The notes under the pieces: generated by a model
Told to the model about the DNA's origin: nothing
What the model saw: only the letters and a program-made list of their open reading frames with translations
The model's database searches: none
Assembly: GCF_030160715.1 (NCBI RefSeq)
Contig: NZ_BSOW01000008.1
Coordinates: 212,464 to 276,463 of the forward strand
Direction of reading: 5' to 3'
From: Bradyrhizobium iriomotense
GTDB taxonomy: Bacteria > Pseudomonadota > Alphaproteobacteria > Rhizobiales > Xanthobacteraceae
Length of the DNA: 64,000 nt
Made by a program: the position numbers and the translations under genes
In this document: piece after piece, positions 57,577 through 64,000 of the stretch
How positions within the stretch are numbered: position 1 is the first letter of the stretch
Layout of the letters: every line of letters starts with the position of its first letter

Positions 57577-59331
57577 TCACTGCTCCGGCAACCCCGCGTC
57601 GACCTCGGCCTGAACGACGCGCTCCCAGGCTGCGATGCAAACCGGACTTGCGTTCTTCATCGGCGGCCAGACGTTGAGCCTGGTCGTACCGGGCCGCAGC
57701 CTCAGCCCCTCCGCAATCGCCGCCCTCGCCTCCTCGAATCGGCTCGTTCTCCGGTAAGCGGCAGCGAGCAGAAAGTGCGAGCGGCCGGTCCCCGGCGTGA
57801 TCGCGATCGAACGCTGCAGCCACGGCAACGCCTCCTCGTCGCGCCCCATCAAGACATTCGCCATGCCTGCGCCGAGCAGCCAGGTCCAGCGCGAGGCCGG
57901 CGGCGTGTCGTAACGATCGGCTTGCCGGAATGTCGCGAGCGCATCGTCGAAGCGGCCGAGATAGATCTGCCCGAGGCCGATCAGATAGAGCGCAGACCCG
58001 TTCCACGGATCGAAGCTCAACGCCTTGGCGCAGGTGACGAGACTTTCGACGAAATGATTGGTCGCGCTCAGGAAGCGGCAATGGGCCTCGAGCACCGGAA
58101 TCGAATTCGGCTTCGCCCGCAACGCCTGCTCGAGCGTCGCATTGGCCCTCGCCTCGACCGTAACAGCCTCCTCCGGGCTGAACCAGACCATCTGGATCCC
58201 GCGCATCTGGAGCGAGGCGAGCGCGACGGCGAGATCGACATTATCAGGGTCGTCGGTGAGCGCCTTTTGCAGCATCGCCTGTGCCGCGCCAAAACGCTCG
58301 CGCGTGGTTTGGTTGATCGAGGCGAGCGCCTGCTCGACGGCCACCCTGTCGCCGCCCGTCGACGATTTGCGGCTCGCAGATGACGATGCGCTCGGCTCCA
58401 GAATTTCGTTGAGGCGGCGCGCGAGCACATGGCCGACGCCCGCGGCGAGCCGGGACTGCGCAAGCGGCGCGTCCGCCTCGTCGGCGCTGACCGAGGCCGC
58501 GACGACCGACTGAACCTCACCGGTGCCCGCCTTGATGATGCGCGCCCGCAGCGTCCAGGATTGATCGCTGTGCTGCAACTCGCCGCGCAGTTCGAAATCG
58601 GACGAGGTGCCCGGCGCGGCGCTGCTATCGCCGCCCGCAGCCGCCGCCAATCGTGGCGCAACCACGCTGATGTTCTGGATCTTGGCAAAGCCGTCCGTAA
58701 GACGGCCGGTGACCTCCGCCGCCATCACCGCCCCACGCGGATCGTTGCTGGCATCGACGATCGGCATCACGGCGAGCCGCGGCGGCGTTCGCCTGAACAG
58801 GAGGTCCGGCTTCAGCACGGGTGCGGCAACCGCAAGCCCCACGACGATCACACAGAGTCCGGCCACGGCGGCCACCAGGGCCTGCCGGCTCAAGCCGAAC
58901 ATGGCGCGTTGTGGCGCCGCGGCGACCTCGGCCGGCAGTTCACTCCTGCCCGCCGAATCCGGCCGGGTCGCCTCGGCCTGCGCCGTGACCTCCGGCGCGG
59001 CCACCACCTCCGTCGCCAGCAGATAGCCGCCGCCGGAGGCGAGCTTGATCAGCTGCCGCCGCTCGTCGCCGAGCGCGGTGCGGAGCTCGCGGATGCATTG
59101 GAACAGGCTGTCCTCGCCGACATGCACATTCGGCCAGACCGCCTCCATCAGTTCCTGCTTGCTGAGCACCCGGCCGCCGCTGCTGGCGAACAGGCGGAGC
59201 ATCTCGAAGGTCTTCGGCCGGAGCTTGATCGCAACGCCGTCCAGCCCTCGCAGCTCCGCGCGCTGCTGATCCAGCTCGAAGCCGGCGAAACGAAGCACGC
59301 TACCCCCCAAGTGTCTCTGCAGCTCGCTCAT
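57577..59331 (-). CDS. Membrane-anchored winged-helix regulator (CadC-like) with TPR domain
   Basis: 584 residues. N-terminal OmpR/CadC-type winged helix (LRFAGFELDQQRAELRGLDGVAIKLRPKTFEMLRLFASSGGRVLSKQELMEAVWPNVHVGEDSLFQCIRELRTALGD, about 12-90). One membrane segment (ALVAAVAGLCVIVVGLAVAAPVL, about 150-172) follows. The periplasmic part has a FlgO/TolB-like region (RLAVMPIVDASNDPRGAVMAAEVTGRLTDGFAKIQNISVVAP) and C-terminal TPR repeats (NGSALYLIGLGQIYLGRFDDALATFRQADRYD). It may sense an envelope signal and directly control the divergent autotransporter 136 bp away. Confidence 0.88.
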   Translation of the reverse strand: MSELQRHLGGSVLRFAGFELDQQRAELRGLDGVAIKLRPKTFEMLRLFASSGGRVLSKQELMEAVWPNVHVGEDSLFQCIRELRTALGDERRQLIKLASGGGYLLATEVVAAPEVTAQAEATRPDSAGRSELPAEVAAAPQRAMFGLSRQALVAAVAGLCVIVVGLAVAAPVLKPDLLFRRTPPRLAVMPIVDASNDPRGAVMAAEVTGRLTDGFAKIQNISVVAPRLAAAAGGDSSAAPGTSSDFELRGELQHSDQSWTLRARIIKAGTGEVQSVVAASVSADEADAPLAQSRLAAGVGHVLARRLNEILEPSASSSASRKSSTGGDRVAVEQALASINQTTRERFGAAQAMLQKALTDDPDNVDLAVALASLQMRGIQMVWFSPEEAVTVEARANATLEQALRAKPNSIPVLEAHCRFLSATNHFVESLVTCAKALSFDPWNGSALYLIGLGQIYLGRFDDALATFRQADRYDTPPASRWTWLLGAGMANVLMGRDEEALPWLQRSIAITPGTGRSHFLLAAAYRRTSRFEEARAAIAEGLRLRPGTTRLNVWPPMKNASPVCIAAWERVVQAEVDAGLPEQ

Positions 59332-59467
59332 ATAGTGAAAGTTTGCCGAAAGTGACCGAAAAACGGGTCTGAAGCAGAAATATCAGAAAGCTTCAGAAAC
59401 TCGCCACCGCCTTATCAGGACACCGCGCCGCCGCCAATGAGAAGAATCCCGCTGAGACTCGCTGTGC

Positions 59468-62400
59468 GTGCCGGGGGAAGTGGTGTCGACGGGGAAATAT
59501 TATTTCATTGCTGGCCGCAGCCTGCGCGCCGCGCTGCTGACGTCATCGGCGCTGGCGCTGGCCTGGACGCTCCCGGCCGCACCGGCGCACGCCGCAGCGA
59601 ATGGCACCTGGCTCACCTCTCCCGGCAGCAACGACTATGGCACCGGCTCCAACTGGGACGGCGGCTTCGTACCGCCGGCCACGGCCTCCTTCGGCGCCTC
59701 CAATACCACCAGCCTGGTGATCTCGAGCGCCAGCGTCGGCGGCTGGACCTTCAATGCCGGCGCTTCGAACTACACGTTTTACGTCGGCAACACGCTGAAC
59801 TTCACGGGTGCCGGCATCAGCGTCAACGGCGGCAGCGCCACCATCAACAACTACGGCGCCGTGAATTTCCTCAACGGCAGCACGGCCGGCAGCGCCACCA
59901 TCAACAACAACGGTGAGTTAGTCTTCTTTGGTTCAAGCACCGCCGGCAACGCCACCATCAACAACACCACCGACCTCCAGTTCGTGGACAACAGCACGGC
60001 CGGCAATGCCACCATCAACAACAGCAACGTTGGCAGCATACTGACTTTCTTCAATTCAAGCTCGGCCGGCAGCGCCACCATCACCAACAATTACATCGTC
60101 CGGTTCCGGGACAACAGTACGGCCGGCAATGCCGCCATCATCAACAATGGCGGCGCCTCGGTCGATTTCTCCCTCACCACGGGATTGAACGGCGACAACA
60201 AGATCAGCGCCGGCTCGATCGCCGGGGCCGGCTCTTACAACCTCGGCGCCAATGAGCTGACGGTCGGCTCCAACAATGCCTCGACCGAGGTCAGCGGCGC
60301 CATCTGGGGCGCCGGCGGCTCGCTGGTCAAGGTCGGCACCGGCACGCTGACCCTGTCGGGCACCAACAGCTATACCGGCGGCACCACGATCAACGGCGGC
60401 ACGTTACAGCTCGGCAGTGCCGACGGCGTCGGCTCCATTGTGGGGACCGTTAACGTTGGCAGCTCGGGCGCATTCGACGTCGTCAACGCCGACACCAGCG
60501 GCATCACCACCATCACCAACAGCGGTCTTCTGAACTTCAGGAACACCAGCACAGCCGGCAGCGCCACCATCACCAACAACTACTATCTGTACGTCTGGGA
60601 CACCAGCACAGCCGGCAGCGCCGCCATCACCAACAACCGGTTCTTGGGGTTCTACAATCTCAGTTCGGCTGGCAGCGCCACCATCACCAACAGCAGCATG
60701 CTGACTTTCAACGACACAAGCACGGCCGGCAGCGCCGCCATTACCAACAATGGCAGCATGAGTTTCTACGACACCAGCACCGCGGGCAGCGCCACCATCA
60801 CCAACAACACCAATCTGTTTTTCAACGGCGCCAGCACGGCGGGCAATGCCACCATCACCAACGACAACAATTTGCAGTTCTTCAACTCCAGCACGGCGGG
60901 TCATGCGGCCATCACCAACACCAGCACCCTGGAATTCAACGACACTAGCACGGCGGGGAGCGCCACCTTCGCCAACAGCTTCAGGATATTTTTCTTCGGC
61001 GCCAGCACGGCCGGCAGCGCTGTTATCACCAACAATACCGGCGGCACGACCTCCTTCCAGGACAATTCGACCGCCGGCAATGCGCAGCTGATCAACAACG
61101 CGGCCAACGCCGTGTTCGATTTCTCCGGCAGCTCCGGCCCGAACGGCGACCACAAGCTCAGCGCTGGCTCGATCGCCGGCGACGGCACCTTCTCACTCGG
61201 CGCCAACGAACTCACCGTCGGCGGCAACAATCTGTCGACCGCCGTCAGCGGCGTGATCGCCGATGGCGGCGCGAGCGGCGGCACCGGCGGCTCGCTGGTC
61301 AAGACCGGCACCGGCACGCTGACGCTGTCAGGCACCAACACCTATACCGGCGGCACCACCTTCGCCGGCGGAACGGTCAGCGTCTCCTCGGACGCCAATC
61401 TCGGCGACCTCGCGGGCAGCCTGACCTTCAACGGCGGCACGTTGCAGATCACAGGCACGACATTCGGCGCCACCACGCGCAGCATCAATTGGGGTGCCGC
61501 CGGCGGCACATTCGACATCGCTGCTGCAGCCAACAATTTCACCGTTGGTCAGGTCCTCAGCGGCGGCGCGCTGACCAAGGCCGGCGCCGGCTCGCTGACC
61601 CTGACCAGCGCGGACACATTTTCCAGCGTGACTGTCACCGCCGGCACGCTCGTGTTCTTCAATACGACGGCCGGCAGCAACGACATCACCAACAACGCGC
61701 AGTTGACGTTCTACGGCCACTCCACGGCCGGCGACGCGACCATCGTCAACAGCGGCAACGTGCTGTTCGACGGCAACTCCACGGCCGAAAACGCGCAGCT
61801 CATCAACACCACCTCCAGCGCCGTCATCGACTTCAACACCCCCGGCCCGGGCAGCGACGGCAAAATCAGCGCCGGCTCGATCGCCGGCAGCGGCACCTTC
61901 AACCTCAACGGCGAAGAATTGACGGTTGGCGGCAACAATCTGTCGACCACCGTCACCGGCGTCCTCACCGGCGACGGAAGCATGACCGGGACATCGCTGA
62001 TCAAGACCGGCACCGGCACGCTGACCTTGGCGGGCATCAACACCTACACCGGTGCAACCGTCGTGGATGCCGGCGCGCTGCTCGTGAACGGCTCGATCGC
62101 CGCCTCAAGCGGGGTCACCGTCAACAATGGCGGCATCCTGGGCGGCGGCGGGACGGTGAGCAGCACGACCGTCAACGCCGGCGGCACGCTGGTGGCCGGC
62201 AACGGCACGGCCGCCTCATCGCTGACCATCACAGGCAGCCTCGCGCTGCAGTCCGGCGCCGCCTACATCGTGCAGATCAATCCGGCGACGTCGAGCTTTG
62301 CCAATGTCTCCGGAACCGCGACGCTCGGCGGCTCGACGCTCAAAGCGGTGTATGCCAATGGCAGCTACGTTGCCAAGCAGTACACCATCCTGACCGCTGG

Positions 62401-63685
62401 CAGCATCAACGGCACGTTCGGCTCAGTCGTCGAGACCAACCTGCCGTCGAACTTTCACAGCACGTTGAGCTACGATGGCACGCACGCCTACCTCAACTTG
62501 ATCCTGAACTTCGTCGCGCCCCCGGGCCAAGGCCTCAGCGGCAATCAGCAGAGTGTCGGCAACGCCATCATCAACGCCTTCAATGCCAATGGCGGCATCT
62601 CGCTGGTCTATAGCGGGCTCACCGCGGGCGGCCTGACGCAGGCCTCAGGTGAAACTGCCGCAGGATCACAGCAGACCACGTTCCAGGCCATGGGCCAGTT
62701 CATGGGCCTGCTCACCGATCCCTCCGGCGCCAGCCGCGAGAGCGGCGGGTCCGCGTCGTCGGCCTATGCCGACAGCGCGCCGGCAGGCGCCGCACGCGAT
62801 GCCTTCGCCATGTTGCCGCCTGCCAAAACCTTCGAGCAGCGCTGGAACGTGTGGGTCTCAGGCTTCGGCGGCTCGCAGACCACGGATGGCAACACCGCGC
62901 AGGGATCGAACAGCGCGACCAGCCGCCTGTTCGGCACGGCCGCCGGCGCCGAGTATTGGTTCTCGCCGCAGACGCTCGCTGGCTTCGCGCTGGCCGGCGG
63001 CGGCACGACTTTCTCCGTCGTCAATGGCGGCACCGGCCGCTCCGACCTGTTCCAGGCCGGCGCCTATCTCCGCCACAGCAACGGTCCAAGCTATATCTCG
63101 GCGGCCCTCGCCTATGGCTGGCAGGACGTCACCACCGATCGCACCGTGACGCTTGCCGGCGTCGATCATCTGCGGGCCGAGTTCAACGCCAATGCGTGGA
63201 GCGGACGTCTCGAAGGCGGCTATCGCCTCACTGCACCATGGATTGGCGGCGTCGGCATCACCCCCTATGCCGCGGGCCAGTTCACGACGTTCAATCTGCC
63301 CGGCTATGCCGAGTCCGTTGTCTCGGGCAGCAACGCCTTCGCCCTCGCCTATGCCGCCAAGAGCGTCACCGATACGCGCACTGAGCTCGGCCTGCGCACC
63401 GACAAATCCTTCGCGCTGACGAACGCCGTCCTCACCCTGCGCGGCCGCGCCGCCTGGGCACACGACTTCAATCCGGATCATTCGGTCGCAGCAAGTTTCC
63501 AAGCACTCCCTGGCGCGAGCTTCGTCGTCAACGGCGCGCGGGCTGCGAGCAATTCCGCACTGACCACGGCCTCCGCCGAGATGAAATGGCTGAACGGTTG
63601 GTCGGCAGTTGCAAGCTTCGAGGGTGAGTTTTCCAGCGTGACACGTTCCTACGCCGGCAAGGGCACGGTTCGCTATGCGTGGTGA
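59468..63685 (+). CDS. Large autotransporter adhesin-like protein with 19-residue repeats
   Basis: 1405 residues from a GTG at 59468 (GTG codons at 59480 and 59483 are alternatives). An extended signal peptide (AGRSLRAALLTSSALALAWTLPAAPAHAAA) leads a beta-helix passenger with about 17 copies of a 19-residue unit [ST]STAGSATITNN. They are in three blocks (about 59.87-60.15, 60.54-61.10 and 61.71-61.81 kb), interleaved with four passenger-associated transport repeats such as LVKTGTGTLTLSGTNTYTGGTT. The C-terminal 280 residues (FEQRWNVWVSGFGG ... GTVRYAW) form the outer-membrane beta-barrel, ending in an aromatic residue. Type Va secretion; role probably in adhesion or autoaggregation. Confidence 0.92.
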   Translation: MPGEVVSTGKYYFIAGRSLRAALLTSSALALAWTLPAAPAHAAANGTWLTSPGSNDYGTGSNWDGGFVPPATASFGASNTTSLVISSASVGGWTFNAGASNYTFYVGNTLNFTGAGISVNGGSATINNYGAVNFLNGSTAGSATINNNGELVFFGSSTAGNATINNTTDLQFVDNSTAGNATINNSNVGSILTFFNSSSAGSATITNNYIVRFRDNSTAGNAAIINNGGASVDFSLTTGLNGDNKISAGSIAGAGSYNLGANELTVGSNNASTEVSGAIWGAGGSLVKVGTGTLTLSGTNSYTGGTTINGGTLQLGSADGVGSIVGTVNVGSSGAFDVVNADTSGITTITNSGLLNFRNTSTAGSATITNNYYLYVWDTSTAGSAAITNNRFLGFYNLSSAGSATITNSSMLTFNDTSTAGSAAITNNGSMSFYDTSTAGSATITNNTNLFFNGASTAGNATITNDNNLQFFNSSTAGHAAITNTSTLEFNDTSTAGSATFANSFRIFFFGASTAGSAVITNNTGGTTSFQDNSTAGNAQLINNAANAVFDFSGSSGPNGDHKLSAGSIAGDGTFSLGANELTVGGNNLSTAVSGVIADGGASGGTGGSLVKTGTGTLTLSGTNTYTGGTTFAGGTVSVSSDANLGDLAGSLTFNGGTLQITGTTFGATTRSINWGAAGGTFDIAAAANNFTVGQVLSGGALTKAGAGSLTLTSADTFSSVTVTAGTLVFFNTTAGSNDITNNAQLTFYGHSTAGDATIVNSGNVLFDGNSTAENAQLINTTSSAVIDFNTPGPGSDGKISAGSIAGSGTFNLNGEELTVGGNNLSTTVTGVLTGDGSMTGTSLIKTGTGTLTLAGINTYTGATVVDAGALLVNGSIAASSGVTVNNGGILGGGGTVSSTTVNAGGTLVAGNGTAASSLTITGSLALQSGAAYIVQINPATSSFANVSGTATLGGSTLKAVYANGSYVAKQYTILTAGSINGTFGSVVETNLPSNFHSTLSYDGTHAYLNLILNFVAPPGQGLSGNQQSVGNAIINAFNANGGISLVYSGLTAGGLTQASGETAAGSQQTTFQAMGQFMGLLTDPSGASRESGGSASSAYADSAPAGAARDAFAMLPPAKTFEQRWNVWVSGFGGSQTTDGNTAQGSNSATSRLFGTAAGAEYWFSPQTLAGFALAGGGTTFSVVNGGTGRSDLFQAGAYLRHSNGPSYISAALAYGWQDVTTDRTVTLAGVDHLRAEFNANAWSGRLEGGYRLTAPWIGGVGITPYAAGQFTTFNLPGYAESVVSGSNAFALAYAAKSVTDTRTELGLRTDKSFALTNAVLTLRGRAAWAHDFNPDHSVAASFQALPGASFVVNGARAASNSALTTASAEMKWLNGWSAVASFEGEFSSVTRSYAGKGTVRYAW

Positions 63686-63722
63686 TCAATGCGCGGCCGC
63701 GATCGAATTGAGGACTGATCTC

Positions 63723-64000
63723 GTGTCGCATAAGCAACGCTGGTTGGCGGCCGCGATCGTCTTCTCGATGCTTTTCTCGATACTTTTCCTGGCCACCCCG
63801 ACGCTTGCGCAAAGCGGTGGCGCCGGCGGTGACGGCGACTACGCCCCGACGGGACAAATCGGCGGCGCCGGCGGCGTTACGGGTGTCAATGGCGGGGTCG
63901 GCGGCAACGGCGGCGCGCCGAACCGGTCGTGTCAATGCACCGGCGGCGGCGGCGGTGGCGGCGCTGTGGGGGCAGCGGGCGGAGCTGGTGGCCCGGGCGG
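63723..64000 (+). CDS. Gly-rich secreted protein, truncated by window end
   Basis: Open to the right edge. GTG start at 63723 with TGAGGA eight bases upstream, encoding a signal peptide (VSHKQRWLAAAIVFSMLFSI then LFLATPTLAQS) followed by Gly/Ala-rich sequence (GGAGGDGDYAPTGQIGGAGG, VNGGVGGNGGAPNRSCQCTG, then GGGGGGGAVGAAGGAGGPG). It lies 37 bp after the autotransporter gene on the same strand and may be co-expressed. The full length and the presence of a second barrel cannot be seen. Confidence 0.65.
   Translation, partial: MSHKQRWLAAAIVFSMLFSILFLATPTLAQSGGAGGDGDYAPTGQIGGAGGVTGVNGGVGGNGGAPNRSCQCTGGGGGGGAVGAAGGAGGPG

Overview
The window looks like a chromosomal segment of a soil alphaproteobacterium of the Bradyrhizobium type. 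The evidence is GC-rich coding sequence, tightly packed catabolic operons, a rhizobial cluster for very-long-chain fatty acid (VLCFA) lipid A (acpXL to lpxXL), and intergenic palindromes of kinds I remember from Bradyrhizobium. No rRNA, tRNA, insertion sequence, phage or CRISPR array was seen.

Region 1 (1-11.4 kb): a divergent LysR regulator (partial) with a strong inverted-repeat operator, then a plus-strand run of eleven genes. They encode a Dabb protein, maleylacetate reductase, an amidohydrolase, a 3-hydroxyisobutyrate-dehydrogenase-like enzyme, a hydroxyquinol/catechol-type intradiol dioxygenase, a FAD-linked oxidase, a complete CUT2-type ABC importer and a YciI-like protein. The logic is import, processing, ring opening to maleylacetate and reduction to 3-oxoadipate.

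Region 2 (11.6-21.8 kb): a minus-strand run that begins with a TetR regulator and holds two 2-pyrone-4,6-dicarboxylate hydrolase (LigI)-like proteins (one exported), a dicarboxylate symporter, GalB-type 4-oxalomesaconate hydratase, LigK-type aldolase, a 4,5-dihydroxyphthalate-decarboxylase-like protein and a DUF1932 dehydrogenase. This is the lower protocatechuate 4,5-cleavage/gallate route without a LigAB-type dioxygenase. The palindromic promoter/operator in front of tetR recurs, with its flanks, in front of a VOC-type extradiol dioxygenase 21 kb away (40.5-41.4 kb), which suggests that this enzyme supplies the missing ring cleavage.

Region 3 (21.8-25.2 kb): DUF2218, DUF763, a cytochrome P450 and a small coiled-coil protein.

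Region 4 (25.3-40.5 kb): a nicotinate catabolic island. It joins an aerobic cytochrome-linked nicotinate dehydrogenase (NicA/NicB, three haem c sites) to the reductive branch known from Eubacterium barkeri and biochemically from Azorhizobium: 6-hydroxynicotinate reductase and enamidase. It also has a ferredoxin-NADP reductase, a Liv-type ABC importer with fused permease, a MarR regulator, and two poorly understood companions (an ApbE-like UPF0280 protein and an AA_synth-family protein). A 12-bp palindrome, TTYGTRTACRAA, occurs at all three promoter regions and defines a likely MarR regulon.

Region 5 (41.9-52.9 kb): HerA-like ATPase, adenylate cyclase/AAA regulator, a di-haem protein with an odd CX3CH site, AhpD-like and GFA proteins, small proteins, a ParB-like protein and a KirBac-like channel.

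Region 6 (53.1-57.4 kb): acpXL, fabZ-type dehydratase, two ketosynthase-like genes (one lacking catalytic residues, like a chain-length factor) and lpxXL.

Region 7 (57.5-64 kb): a winged-helix/TPR regulator divergent from a 1405-residue autotransporter with 19-residue repeats, then a truncated Gly-rich secreted protein.
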